Origin: JBLHOS01 sp047623825
GTDB taxonomy: Bacteria > Pseudomonadota > Alphaproteobacteria > Rhodobacterales > Rhodobacteraceae
Length of the DNA: 40,982 bases
Assembly: GCA_047623825.1 (NCBI GenBank)
Contig: JBLHOS010000015.1
Coordinates: 1 to 40,982, forward strand
Direction: 5' to 3'
Position 1 is the first letter of the stretch, and every line of letters begins with the position of its first letter. The translations under genes and the position numbers were made by a program. The notes under the pieces were generated by a model. That model searched no databases and was not told the origin of the DNA. It saw only the letters and a list, made by a program, of their open reading frames with translations. Shown piece after piece: positions 32,162 to 40,982 of the stretch.

Positions 32162-34171
32162 ATGTTGACCCATCTCGGCCTCAGACTGCGGATATTCCTG
32201 TTCTTTGCGCTGATGGCGATCGGCGGGACGTGTTTAACTTGGGCGGGGCTTGGCTATGGTTTTTGGCGATTGGCCGAGGCCGAAGCACTCTCAGCCTTTC
32301 TAACTGCCGGGATCATTGCGACGCTGGCAATTTTTGGGTTATCAGTCTGGATCTGGAGCCTGTTTGATGAGCATATCGCCCGCCCTATTGAGCAACTGGC
32401 CGCCGAGATGCGGACCCGGGCCCACACGGATGTAGGCACCGACATTGACGGCACTCACGCACGCTTTCTGGGTGATTTGGCACCAGCAGCAGCAGCCGTC
32501 GCCGCGAATTATTCAGCCGCAAAAGCAGCGGCTGCGCATGCAGTTGCGCAAGAGACTGCACGCCTGAACCTTGAGAAATCTCGGCTAGAGACAGTTTTGG
32601 CAGAGGTCCCGGACGCCGTTCTTTTTTGCTCAGCTGATCATTCAGTTGTTCTTTATAACGGCCATGCGCCTGAGATTCTTGGCGACCAAACCGGGCTTGG
32701 CCTTAACCGCCCGTTATCATCTATTTTGCGGATGGGCCCCGTGCATCAGGCCTATGACCGACTGGCTGCCAGTCAGTCAACCGACGGCGCCGATATCTTA
32801 TGCACGACCAAAAAAGGGGCGACTTTGCTTGAGGCGCGACTGCGGCTGATGTGGCTGAAAGGACAGGAAGACAAGGCACCGGGTTATGCCATTACCCTTC
32901 GCAATGTCACAGAGACGGTCCGAATTCAGGGTGAGCGTGCGCATCTGTTGAATGCACTCCTAGAAGGTGTAGAGACGGCGCTGACCAACCTGCCACCGGA
33001 TGACCCCACGGTGATCAAGCTCCGCAATTTGGCCCAAGGCACCGCAGATCAAAAGCGCGCAACTGATACCCAATGGTGGCCAATGGAGACGCTGTGTGCC
33101 GCTGATCTTGGTGCTGCGCTGCAGGTAAGATTAGCCAAGCGTCAAATTACATTGGCCAGCAATATCGAAGACATTGATGTTCGCTGCGACGGATTTGCAA
33201 TCACCCGCCTGATCGAACGCGTTGCCAGAAGTTGGGCCCGCGAAGGCGGCGCGGATTTCGAACTGACGATAGAGCGGACTCATAGCCAGACCGCGCGGGT
33301 TGGCCTGCAAGCAACCGGAAGTTTACCAGATCAAACAATGCTGGATGATTGGCTGTCGGTCCCACTTAGCCCAGGCCTTTCCCAATTTTCAGGGAAAGAC
33401 GTGCTGGTCACCCACGCCAGCAGCATGCTTGCAGTCCAAATGTCCGGGCCAAAATCATCCATTGACCTAACATTGCCCTTGGCATCGTCCCGATCTTATA
33501 CACCCCCGCGACGTATCGCGTATGATTTTGAACTTCTGAATCAAGATCTTCCACCAAAACTGTTGGATTGCGCCCTAAACTCCCTGAGTTTTGTGGTTTT
33601 CGATACAGAGACAACTGGCCTGAACCCCGATCAAGATGAGATTTGCCAGATTGCCGCTGTGCGGATCGTAAATGGGCGACTGTTATTGGAGGAGCGGTTC
33701 GATCTTTTGGTCGATCCCGGTCGCTCCATTCCGGCAGGGTCTACCGCCGTTCACGGCATTACCAATGAGATGGTGGTCGGGGCCCCATCGGTGACCGAGG
33801 CAGTGCGCCGTTTCCATGCGTTTGCCGAGGGCTCAATCCTTGTGGCCCATAATGCGGTCTTTGATATGGCGTTTCTCAAGCGTCACGAAATAGACATTGA
33901 ACGCCACTTCGACCAGCCAATCCTGGATACTGTGCTTTGCTCAGCGATCGTCTTTGGCCAATCGGCTCAACACACGCTGGATGCCGTGTGCAAACGGCTG
34001 AATGTAAAAATCCCAGAAGCTGACCGACATACCGCAATTGGCGACGCAATCGGGACTGCAGAGGTGTTCAGAAAGATGATTCCGATGCTTAAAGCAGCAA
34101 ACCTGCCGACATTAGCGGCTACAATTAAGGCATTTGACAAGCATGTGCGACTAATTGGCCACTTAAATTGA
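32162..34171 (+). CDS. Membrane-bound PAS protein fused to a DEDDh 3'-5' exonuclease
   Basis: A 669-residue fusion. Two N-terminal membrane helices (about 10-32 and 43-66) are followed by a HAMP-like segment, a PAS-like domain (about 140-255), a region resembling a degenerate kinase/ATPase (about 260-470) without a clear His box, and a C-terminal exonuclease of the DnaQ/epsilon type. The exonuclease residues are complete: Asp481 and Glu483 (FDTETTGL), Asp568 (AHNAVFD), His623 and Asp628 (RHTAIGD). A nuclease tethered to a sensor-like membrane module is odd; RNA or DNA turnover controlled by the sensor is a guess. The neighbour downstream starts 50 bases later. Confidence 0.9.
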   Translation: MLTHLGLRLRIFLFFALMAIGGTCLTWAGLGYGFWRLAEAEALSAFLTAGIIATLAIFGLSVWIWSLFDEHIARPIEQLAAEMRTRAHTDVGTDIDGTHARFLGDLAPAAAAVAANYSAAKAAAAHAVAQETARLNLEKSRLETVLAEVPDAVLFCSADHSVVLYNGHAPEILGDQTGLGLNRPLSSILRMGPVHQAYDRLAASQSTDGADILCTTKKGATLLEARLRLMWLKGQEDKAPGYAITLRNVTETVRIQGERAHLLNALLEGVETALTNLPPDDPTVIKLRNLAQGTADQKRATDTQWWPMETLCAADLGAALQVRLAKRQITLASNIEDIDVRCDGFAITRLIERVARSWAREGGADFELTIERTHSQTARVGLQATGSLPDQTMLDDWLSVPLSPGLSQFSGKDVLVTHASSMLAVQMSGPKSSIDLTLPLASSRSYTPPRRIAYDFELLNQDLPPKLLDCALNSLSFVVFDTETTGLNPDQDEICQIAAVRIVNGRLLLEERFDLLVDPGRSIPAGSTAVHGITNEMVVGAPSVTEAVRRFHAFAEGSILVAHNAVFDMAFLKRHEIDIERHFDQPILDTVLCSAIVFGQSAQHTLDAVCKRLNVKIPEADRHTAIGDAIGTAEVFRKMIPMLKAANLPTLAATIKAFDKHVRLIGHLN

Positions 34172-34221
34172 CTTTGCGAACTTTAGTATTCAGTTCTTTT
34201 ACAAGATCAAAAGGAGCGCAC

Positions 34222-34929
34222 ATGGCACGGACACCACTCTATAAGAAATCCGAAGCCGAGATGCTGAAACGCATTAAGTCGGGCATGTGGGCCGTCGACC
34301 GTCGTCTTCCCAACGAATTCATTCTTGCCGAGGAGTTCGGGGTCAGCCAAGGCACGATGCGTCGAGCGTTGATCACCCTTGAACAAATGGGCCACCTAAA
34401 GCGGACACCCGGACGCGGTACAGTCGTCTCTGAAGTCCCGAAAACGCCAAAACCAACAACTTTAGCCGCGGTTGGTTTTGATCGTTTGATCGGGGCCGAT
34501 GGCCAGCCAGCCGAGCTTGAAGTTTTCCGCGATGCGGTCAACGACCGGAAGCCGGAAAACGATGAGCACGTTTTGTTTGGGGCCGAGCGGGTTCATGTGA
34601 TTACTCGCACCCTGAAGCAGGGCGGCGAACGCTTTGCACTGGATGAAATCATTATTTCACAAAGTGTTCTACCGGAGCTGGTTGCCGAGTTGGCGCCTGA
34701 TCTACCGGGCTTGTTGGACCAACACAGTTTGTCACCCGCCCAGATCGACGATCAACTGACCGCCCTTTTGTGCACGATGAGCCAATCCGTTGCCCTGGCC
34801 ATTGACCGCAACACAGCCCTGCAAAAACTGGAACGAGTGGCCAAAGACAGCGATGGCAAGGTTCTGGCCAAGCAAACGCTGCTTTATGTTGGTGGTCAAG
34901 TCCGCTACGCGATCAGCCTGTCGGCCTAG
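34222..34929 (+). CDS. GntR-family regulator with UTRA-type effector domain
   Basis: A 235-residue repressor-like protein with an N-terminal winged helix (about 5-70: KSGMWAVDRRLPNEFILAEEFGVSQGTMRRALITLE) and a HutC/UTRA-like ligand domain. The start is fixed by AAAAGGAG at 34209-34216. Its stop overlaps, tail to tail, the stop of the semialdehyde dehydrogenase gene; the two share CTAG. The ligand is unknown. Confidence 0.9.
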   Translation: MARTPLYKKSEAEMLKRIKSGMWAVDRRLPNEFILAEEFGVSQGTMRRALITLEQMGHLKRTPGRGTVVSEVPKTPKPTTLAAVGFDRLIGADGQPAELEVFRDAVNDRKPENDEHVLFGAERVHVITRTLKQGGERFALDEIIISQSVLPELVAELAPDLPGLLDQHSLSPAQIDDQLTALLCTMSQSVALAIDRNTALQKLERVAKDSDGKVLAKQTLLYVGGQVRYAISLSA

Positions 34930-36374
34930 ATCCCGTCGATACAAACGTATTTGGTATCAAGGTAATCATCTAACCCCTGACTGCCACCCTCTTTGCCCAT
35001 GCCACTTTCCTTAATGCCGCCAAACGGCGCTTCAACGGTTGTGATCAGGCCAGAATTGATCCCGATCATGCCGTATTGCAGACCCTCATTCAGCCGGAAC
35101 GCGCGGGCAAGATCAGACGTATAAGCGTAGGATGCCAAACCGAACTCAGTTGCATTGGCCATGGCGATCGCTTCGGCCTCGGTCTCAAATTTAAACACCG
35201 GCGCCAATGGCCCAAAGATCTCTTCGCGCGCAAATGCCATTGATTGCGTGGCACCTGTCAGGATCGTCGGCTGGAAAAAGCTGCCGCCCCGACTGTGGCG
35301 ATCTCCACCAACGACAACCTTGGCCCCTTTGGATTTGGCGTCAGCCAAAAACCCTTCGACCTTTTCGACTGCCCCGATATCGATCATCGGACCTTGGGCG
35401 ATGCCCGCATCCCGACCATCACCAACGGCCAACCCGCGGGTCTTGTCAGCCAATTTCGCGACGAATTCATCATGGATGCCAGCCTGCACATAAAACCGGT
35501 TCGCACAGACGCAGGTTTGACCCATATTTCGGTATTTTGAGACCATCGCCCCCTCAACCGCTGCATCCACATCAGCATCGTCAAAGACCAGGAACGGCGC
35601 GTTGCCGCCCAATTCCATTGAGACCTTTTTGACGGTGTCGGCAGATTGGCGGATCAACTCTTTGCCAACCTCAGTTGAGCCAGTGAATGTGATCTTACGA
35701 ACGGCAGACGATGCCATCATTGCACCAGCGATCTTGCGGGCGGACCCTGTCACGATGTTCACTGTTCCTACTGGAAAGCCCACCTCTTCGCACAGCGCAG
35801 CCCATGCGAGGCCCGAATAGGGTGTCGCCGTCGCGGGTTTTGCAACCACGGTGCAGCCAACGGCCAAGGCCGGGGCGATTTTGCGCGCCAGCATCGAGGA
35901 CGGGAAATTCCACGGTGTGATCATGCCGACCACACCCACGGGATGGCGCGTTACCAAGATACGCCGCCCCGTTACGCCAGCGGGCACAATCTCGCCTTTG
36001 GCACGGCGGACCTCTTCGGCGAACCAGCGTACATATTGTGCACCGATGGTGATCTCACCGCGCGCCTCAGCCAAAGGTTTGCCCTGCTCGACCGTCAGTA
36101 ATTCGGCCAGCGGTTCGACATTGTCCATCAGCGCATCATGCAAGGACCACAAAAGACCGATCCGCTGCATCAGTCCCATCGCCGCAAATTCGGGAAACGC
36201 TGCCGAGGCGGCCGCAATAGCACGCTCAGTTTCAGCGGCCCCACAATTTGGGATCTGGCCCAGATGTTCACCGGTTGCGGGGTTTGTGACATCAATCACC
36301 TCACCGCTATCGGCCCCGATCCATGCCCCATTCACGAAATTGGCGTCGCGCAACCACTTTGTGTAACTCATCAT
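34926..36374 (-). CDS. gabD: NAD(P)-dependent succinate-semialdehyde dehydrogenase
   Basis: An aldehyde dehydrogenase of 482 residues converting succinate semialdehyde to succinate. The catalytic Glu lies in MELGGNAPF and the catalytic Cys in GQTCVCANR; the coenzyme motif ITPWNFPSSM and FTGSTEVGKEL are present. The second Cys two residues after the first (TCVC) matches the redox pair reported for some SSADHs. Two ATGs are in tandem at the start. The gene is 8 bases downstream of the GAPDH gene and likely co-transcribed with it. No GABA transaminase is in the window. Confidence 0.9.
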   Translation of the reverse strand: MMSYTKWLRDANFVNGAWIGADSGEVIDVTNPATGEHLGQIPNCGAAETERAIAAASAAFPEFAAMGLMQRIGLLWSLHDALMDNVEPLAELLTVEQGKPLAEARGEITIGAQYVRWFAEEVRRAKGEIVPAGVTGRRILVTRHPVGVVGMITPWNFPSSMLARKIAPALAVGCTVVAKPATATPYSGLAWAALCEEVGFPVGTVNIVTGSARKIAGAMMASSAVRKITFTGSTEVGKELIRQSADTVKKVSMELGGNAPFLVFDDADVDAAVEGAMVSKYRNMGQTCVCANRFYVQAGIHDEFVAKLADKTRGLAVGDGRDAGIAQGPMIDIGAVEKVEGFLADAKSKGAKVVVGGDRHSRGGSFFQPTILTGATQSMAFAREEIFGPLAPVFKFETEAEAIAMANATEFGLASYAYTSDLARAFRLNEGLQYGMIGINSGLITTVEAPFGGIKESGMGKEGGSQGLDDYLDTKYVCIDGI

Positions 36375-36382
36375 TTAATCTT

Positions 36383-37387
36383 TCAATATTTGTCCAACTG
36401 TCCAATGCGCAATGCCACGTCCAGCATGCGGCACGAAAAGCCCCATTCGTTGTCGTACCAGCCAAAGACGCGCAACATGCCGCCTTTGCTGCGTTTGATT
36501 TCAGGCCCGGCAATGATCAACGATTCAGGCCGCCCGCGCAGGTCTGAAGAGACCAATGGCTTTTCGATATATCCCAGGATCGGGCCCGCAAGATCGCGCA
36601 AAAGCGTGCGCGCCTCCTCTACCGAGGGGCGTTTTTCCAATGTGACCGCCAAATCAACCGCTGACACGCTGGCCGTCGGCACCCGAACGGCTGACCCTGT
36701 GATCCGGCCCGCCAGATTTGGCAAAACAATATCCATCAGCTGGGCGGCACTGGTCGATGTCGGCACCATCGACAGAGCTGCCGCCCGTGAGCGGGCCAAA
36801 TCACCGGTCGGCGCATCCACCGTCGGCTGACTACCAGTATAACAATGGACGGTGGTCATCAGCCCGGACTCGAGGCCAAACGCCTGATCTAACGCCCGGA
36901 TCAATGGGGCAACCGCATTGGTGGTGCATGACGCATTGGAGATGATTTTGTGGTTAGAAGTCATCGCGGCATCATTGGCACCCAAGACCACCGTCAGATC
37001 CGCATCAAGCGATGGCCCTGAAATCAAGATCCGCGTCGCACCGGCGTCCAGCCCCTGCTCTGCGACCGCGCGATCCTTGCCACGACCAGTGCATTCCATC
37101 AACAAATCAATATCTGTCAGCTCCAGCGCGCTAAGGTCTGCAACCTGTCGAAACGGGATATATCGACCGTCTAAAACCAAGGCCTTGTTGTCGATCTCTA
37201 CCTGCCCCGGATACACGCCAAAGATGCTATCAAACTCAAACAGATAGGCACAGGTTTCCAAGGGCGCGATGTCGTTAATCAGAACAATCTCGATATCGCG
37301 CCAGATGTCCGACGTAAGCCATGCCCGCAACACCGTGCGACCAATCCGACCAAATCCGTTAATGGCGACGCGCATCCGTTTTGGCAT
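36383..37387 (-). CDS. gap: Glyceraldehyde-3-phosphate dehydrogenase family enzyme
   Basis: A 334-residue NAD-dependent phosphorylating dehydrogenase. The NAD motif is INGFGRIGR (9-17), Asp39 fits NAD preference, the catalytic Cys154 lies in SNASCTTN, and its partner His181 in TTVHCYTG. The C-terminal WYDNEWGFS is intact. The loop around GDLARSRAAAL differs from the usual DWRGGRAA and is somewhat like erythrose-4-phosphate dehydrogenases, so the substrate is not certain. The start is ATG 37387, with GAGGAG just upstream; the longer open frame would cover the intergenic region. Confidence 0.88.
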   Translation of the reverse strand: MPKRMRVAINGFGRIGRTVLRAWLTSDIWRDIEIVLINDIAPLETCAYLFEFDSIFGVYPGQVEIDNKALVLDGRYIPFRQVADLSALELTDIDLLMECTGRGKDRAVAEQGLDAGATRILISGPSLDADLTVVLGANDAAMTSNHKIISNASCTTNAVAPLIRALDQAFGLESGLMTTVHCYTGSQPTVDAPTGDLARSRAAALSMVPTSTSAAQLMDIVLPNLAGRITGSAVRVPTASVSAVDLAVTLEKRPSVEEARTLLRDLAGPILGYIEKPLVSSDLRGRPESLIIAGPEIKRSKGGMLRVFGWYDNEWGFSCRMLDVALRIGQLDKY

Positions 37388-37778
37388 CTCTCGTCTCCTC
37401 TTTGCATGTAGTGATGCATCGCGTGATCCAAGGGTGCAAGTGTAGCGGCAGATTGCCGGGTAACACGGGTACAAATATCGAATTCGACGGCCTGAAGTTA
37501 TCCGAAAAAAGATTGTGGCCCCATCCACTGGCCGGCAAGCGATGTGTGCATCGCTGAGTGGGTGAACACTAGGCGGTGAACCCCGGACGATATGGGCGAC
37601 GACACCCGTAAAAAAGCATGGCACAATCCAGCGGCGTGATGGTCACGTATATCTATGACCTTAAGATGACAGTGCGGCATCACGGTAGCTTTGCTATCAA
37701 GAAAGAAATAGCCGCAGGTCTGCCCATGTGGGCCCTGAAAAAAAGCGGCGCAGAACATCTCAACGGAGAATTCGTTTC
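37388..37778. other. Divergent promoter region between gap and matB
   Basis: No gene found. It must hold both promoters. A perfect inverted repeat lies at 37539-37554 and a related GATGCATC palindrome at 37413-37420 nearer gap. I cannot place -35/-10 boxes reliably. Confidence 0.5.
37539..37554. promoter_or_regulatory. GCGATG-N4-CATCGC palindrome, operator candidate
   Basis: Six-base perfect arms with a 4-base spacer, TGTG, midway between the divergent gap and matB genes. A second palindrome, GATGCATC at 37413-37420, shares the GATG/CATC half-sites, which supports binding of a dimeric regulator to both. Confidence 0.4.
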
Positions 37779-39281
37779 ATGAGTAACGTCCTTTATGATG
37801 CACTGATTGCACCGCATGCTGCCAACACAAAGACTTTCTTGATCGGCGATGATGGCCAAGAGGTGACATTTTCTGAGTTCGTTGGATTGGCGGCGCAGAT
37901 GGCGCATGCCCTATGCGCATCTGGGGTCAAGCCGGGGGACCGGATTGTTGTACAGGCTCCAAAACGCATAGAGACGCTGACACTTTATGCCGCCGCAGTT
38001 CAGGCCGGTGCTGTCTATTTACCCCTCAACACTGCCTATACAACGCAGGAGCTGGACTATTTCGTCAGTGATGCCACGCCCAGCCTGCTAATTTGCGAAG
38101 ACATATCCGTAGATGCACTGACACCAATCGCCGCGCGGATCGGCGCACGGGTTCTGACATTGAATGCGGATGGAACTGGAACATTGCCCACAGCAACGAT
38201 TGGCAATCCGGTGCAGTTCAAAACTGTGTCACGGGGGCCTGCAGATTTGGCAGCGCTCCTGTACACTTCTGGCACAACGGGGCGGTCCAAGGGGGCAATG
38301 TTGTCTCATGATAATCTGCTGTCTAACGCACGAGCGTTGACCGATATTTGGCAGATTTCATCGGCGGATCGCTTGATCCACGCTCTTCCGATCTTTCATA
38401 CCCATGGTCTGTTCGTTGCGATGAATACTGCCCTTTTGGCGGGCGCCACGGTTCGCCTAATGGCGCGATTTGACGTTGATCAGATGATCGCAGAGATCCC
38501 ATCATCAAGCCTGCTGATGGGCGTGCCCACGTTCTACACCCGACTTTTGGGTGACACGCGGCTGACCCAAGGTTTGACCAAAAATATGCGCTTGTTCATA
38601 TCAGGTAGCGCGCCATTGCTGGCCGAAACCCATATCGAATTCACGGCGCGCACCAGTCATTACATCCTTGAACGCTACGGCATGACAGAGACCAATATGA
38701 TCACCTCAAACCCCTATGACGGGTTCCGGTGCGCAGGCACCGTTGGCATGCCGTTGCCGGGGACTGAGGTCATAATCAGTGATCCTGATACAGGCGAGGC
38801 CCTACCCCATGGGTCCATTGGCATGATCGAAGTGCGGGGACCAAACGTGTTTCTGGGCTATTGGAACATGCCAAAAAAGACGGCTGAAGAATTGCGCGAA
38901 AATGGCTTTTTCATCACCGGTGACCTTGGGGTTATCGATGATCAGGGATATCTGAATATCGTTGGTCGCCTGAAGGACCTGATCATTTCAGGGGGCTATA
39001 ACATTTACCCCAAAGAAATTGAGGATGTCCTGAACGAGTTGCCAAACGTGCTGGAAACGGCCGTGTTTGGCGTCCCCCATCCCGATTTCGGAGAGTCGGT
39101 CGTCGCCGCCATCGTACCGGTGCCGGGGACAAGCGTCGACTATGATGCCATGGATGCCTTGCTGGGGACGAAACTGGCGCGCTTCAAACATCCACGGGAG
39201 TTTGTGGTGCTTGACGATCTGCCGCGCAACACGATGGGCAAGGTGCAAAAGAACGTTCTGCGTGCAAATCACCCAGCCTAA
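37779..39281 (+). CDS. matB: Malonyl-CoA synthetase (acyl-AMP ligase family)
   Basis: A 500-residue ATP-dependent ligase forming malonyl-CoA from malonate. The P-loop-like motif is LLYTSGTTGRSKG (about 171-183); YGMTETNM and the hinge region GRLKDLIISGGYNIYPKEIE follow, and the adenylation lysine lies in NTMGKVQK near the C-terminus. Length and sequence feel like roseobacter MatB, but a related acyl-CoA ligase is not excluded. The start follows ACGGAGAA. The malonyl-CoA decarboxylase MatA, often encoded beside MatB, is not in the window. Its TAA overlaps the end of the minus-strand pseudogene. Confidence 0.85.
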   Translation: MSNVLYDALIAPHAANTKTFLIGDDGQEVTFSEFVGLAAQMAHALCASGVKPGDRIVVQAPKRIETLTLYAAAVQAGAVYLPLNTAYTTQELDYFVSDATPSLLICEDISVDALTPIAARIGARVLTLNADGTGTLPTATIGNPVQFKTVSRGPADLAALLYTSGTTGRSKGAMLSHDNLLSNARALTDIWQISSADRLIHALPIFHTHGLFVAMNTALLAGATVRLMARFDVDQMIAEIPSSSLLMGVPTFYTRLLGDTRLTQGLTKNMRLFISGSAPLLAETHIEFTARTSHYILERYGMTETNMITSNPYDGFRCAGTVGMPLPGTEVIISDPDTGEALPHGSIGMIEVRGPNVFLGYWNMPKKTAEELRENGFFITGDLGVIDDQGYLNIVGRLKDLIISGGYNIYPKEIEDVLNELPNVLETAVFGVPHPDFGESVVAAIVPVPGTSVDYDAMDALLGTKLARFKHPREFVVLDDLPRNTMGKVQKNVLRANHPA

Positions 39282-40161
39282 GTCGCGGCGCCCACAAGTG
39301 CCGCACCTTCAGACAATGCCGCAAGCTTGGCGTGTGCGATATCAGAATCAACAGCTCCTTATCCGGCAACGGGGCCAAATCCACAGTCGCTGCCTGCAAT
39401 GACCCGGTCGGAACCCACAATAGCGGTGAAACGCTCAATCCGTTGGGCGACCAACTGTGGGTGCTCAATGAAATTGAGTGGTTGTGTCGATTACGCCCAA
39501 AACCAGTATCTTATGATCTGTGATCTCTGGCTTACTGTGGCGAAAGACGATCAAATCATCGTGCATGGCTCGGGTTCGATGTCTAATACAAAACGGATCA
39601 CGCCATTGCCGACATAAGCGTGGTAAAAACGCCAACCATGGGAATGTCGCAACAGTGCGGCCCCTCATAATTACCCCAACAGATGTGGATACCTAACTTG
39701 TCTTCATCACTGTCCGAGAATGCATGGTTCAGCGCGTCAACATGCAGTGCGGCGATCTGTAAAAACTCAACGTCGCTAAGATCGGCAAAAAGCATGTGGC
39801 GTGACAATACGAGGTCTGTGCAATCAAGCTGACGCTTCAGACCGAACGCGACGATCGTTTCATACTAGGCTTTCATCGCGTCAGCCAGGGCGGTGAGGTA
39901 AGCCCCGCGGGTTTTGTAGAAATCATTGTACAAGAAAAGTAAGATCATACTGGGCGACGCTGCATTGATGAAACTGCAAATGGCGCCGTGGGACGCCACC
40001 GCTGCCTTGAGCTGTTTGGCGACGACCTCTGCGACAGCTATTGTCATGCAGGCATCAAATGCCGCAGCGTCTTAGGGTTCATCCCGCTCCCTCACAAAAA
40101 TGAAATCTACGACATGCTGGGTTCTTGGCAAGCTGCCAACATAGGTTATCGGGATAGTCAT
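39278..40161 (-). pseudogene. Decayed cobalamin-independent methionine synthase II-like gene
   Basis: A minus-strand gene for a MetE C-terminal-like methyltransferase, broken at several places. It opens with ATG 40161 and VGSLPRTQHVVDFIF, has TAA after about 26 codons, and loses roughly 80 codons between KQLK and the ASHG region. It continues with NAASPS and then ALADAMKA, a TAG, and IHICWGNYEGPH. One or more frameshifts follow before KILVLGVIDTTTQF, then a one-base frameshift, DRVIAGSDCGF, TAA, and a final TAG at 39278-39280. The ATG overlaps the dipeptidase stop (ATGA), so the two were once an operon. The order of homologous blocks is recalled from the family; decay itself is directly visible. 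Confidence 0.9.
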
Positions 40162-40982
40162 GATCGGGGCCTTCCAAGTGTTTGGCCCAAGAATGACAAC
40201 CAGTTTTCATTACATAGTTTGGCGATCAACGCCTCACCATATCCATATTGGCGCATCGCTTCGATTAAGCTCGGCAGATCGGCTGACGTCCCAAGCCCGT
40301 CAGGCATCGGCGCGCCATCAAAATCGGACCCAAGACCAACATGATCTTCACCCGCAATCGCAATCATATGGTCAAGCTGGCGCAGGCAAGCGTCAATGGT
40401 CGACCGACCTGTTTTCCACCCAGCCTCATCCAGAAAGATAGTGCCAAAGTTTAACCCAACCATCCCTCCAGTCTGCTGGACAACGCAAAGCTGATCATCG
40501 GTCAGATTGCGTGTCGTTCGGCAGACCTCAAATGCATTGGAGTGCGTCGCCACAATCGGCAATCCCGCCTCTGCCACATCGTGAACTCCCTTCATTGTCA
40601 GATGACTAGTATCCACGATCAAACCTAATTGCGCGCAACGCGCCACAAGTCGTTTGCCGTCATGCGTAAGACCGGGCCCGGTATCGCCGTCGTGTTCAAA
40701 CTGAAACGGCACGCCTTCGCCAAAGATTGTCGGCCGCGACCAGACCAGCCCGAGTGAGCGGAGGCCGAGCGCGTATAGTGCGTCCAGCGCCAATAGATCC
40801 GCCCCAATACAATCTGCCCCTTCAAGATGCAGCACACAGGCAAGACTGCCACCGACAAAACTACGCGCCAATGTCTCAGCATTGGTGCAGATCGTCAGAT
40901 GGCCCGCAGCCTGAAGCTGATGGGCCAGACCCGCCTGTCCGATTGCCGCTTCAAGCGCATGACCGGCGTCCAAAGGCGTAGG
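40158..40982 (-). CDS. Peptidase M19 (membrane dipeptidase), 5' end outside the window
   Basis: The C-terminal 270 or so residues of a renal-dipeptidase-family enzyme; the frame is open to the right edge, so the N-terminal HxD is not visible. The bridging Glu is present (LHLEG), and the two histidines are in IVDTSHL and VATHSN, with the late GLGSDFDG aspartate. This copy therefore keeps canonical metal ligands, unlike the M19 homologue at 21142. It may hydrolyse dipeptides or related amides. The stop is shared with the start of the decayed methyltransferase gene. Confidence 0.88.
   Translation of the reverse strand, partial: PTPLDAGHALEAAIGQAGLAHQLQAAGHLTICTNAETLARSFVGGSLACVLHLEGADCIGADLLALDALYALGLRSLGLVWSRPTIFGEGVPFQFEHDGDTGPGLTHDGKRLVARCAQLGLIVDTSHLTMKGVHDVAEAGLPIVATHSNAFEVCRTTRNLTDDQLCVVQQTGGMVGLNFGTIFLDEAGWKTGRSTIDACLRQLDHMIAIAGEDHVGLGSDFDGAPMPDGLGTSADLPSLIEAMRQYGYGEALIAKLCNENWLSFLGQTLGRPRS

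Noticed and set aside
1..40982. Prophage, CRISPR array, tRNA, integrase or complete insertion sequence
   Set aside because: I looked for repeats with regular spacers, transposase DDE motifs, integrase-like frames and cloverleaf-like sequences and saw none that I could support.

Overview
The window looks like the chromosome of a marine, probably cold-adapted, alphaproteobacterium of the Roseobacter group (Rhodobacteraceae). The evidence is a proton-pumping rhodopsin with its retinal pathway, a seven-gene Mrp antiporter operon, a VC_2705-type acetate symporter with its DUF4212 partner, malonyl-CoA synthetase, several roseobacter-like hypothetical proteins, and visible gene decay. From memory, Octadecabacter-type genomes combine a xanthorhodopsin-like pump with many pseudogenes. 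That genus is an inference, not a demonstrated identity. No rRNA, tRNA, CRISPR array, complete insertion sequence or prophage was seen.

Layout. (1) 1-1319: a frame open at the left edge, then about 880 bp of apparently non-coding DNA ending in the rhodopsin promoter region, which carries an FNR-like palindrome. (2) 1320-7349, plus strand: rhodopsin, a hairpin, then crtE-crtI-crtB-crtY-blh, all overlapping. CrtE makes GGPP, CrtB phytoene, CrtI lycopene, CrtY beta-carotene, and Blh cleaves it to retinal for the opsin. (3) 7350-7984: non-coding, degenerate-looking. (4) 7985-11899: tesA (minus) divergent from ybbA-ybbP (plus), a widely conserved arrangement. (5) 11961-12773: a PPP-type phosphatase, convergent with (6) 12754-18507, minus: mrpABCDEFG. 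(7) 18753-26444: two OxyR-like LysR regulators that both lack the peroxidatic cysteine, then a translationally coupled operon of an M19 dipeptidase-like protein, an unrecognised 565-residue protein, a DUF3726-like protein, an Ldh_2 dehydrogenase and a third LysR. This is the best candidate for an undescribed system. (8) 26825-34171: adk, DUF4212, acetate symporter, terminator, cNMP/CBS/DUF294 signalling protein, a small membrane protein, and a membrane-PAS-DEDDh exonuclease fusion. (9) 34222-37387: GntR/UTRA regulator convergent with SSADH and GAPDH (minus). (10) 37779-39281: matB. (11) 39278-40982, minus: a decayed MetE-like methyltransferase pseudogene behind an M19 dipeptidase that runs off the right edge.

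The physiological theme is energy and small-molecule carbon supply: light-driven proton export, Na+/H+ exchange by Mrp, uptake of acetate-type acids, and malonate and semialdehyde use. Links between these modules are inferred from adjacency only.
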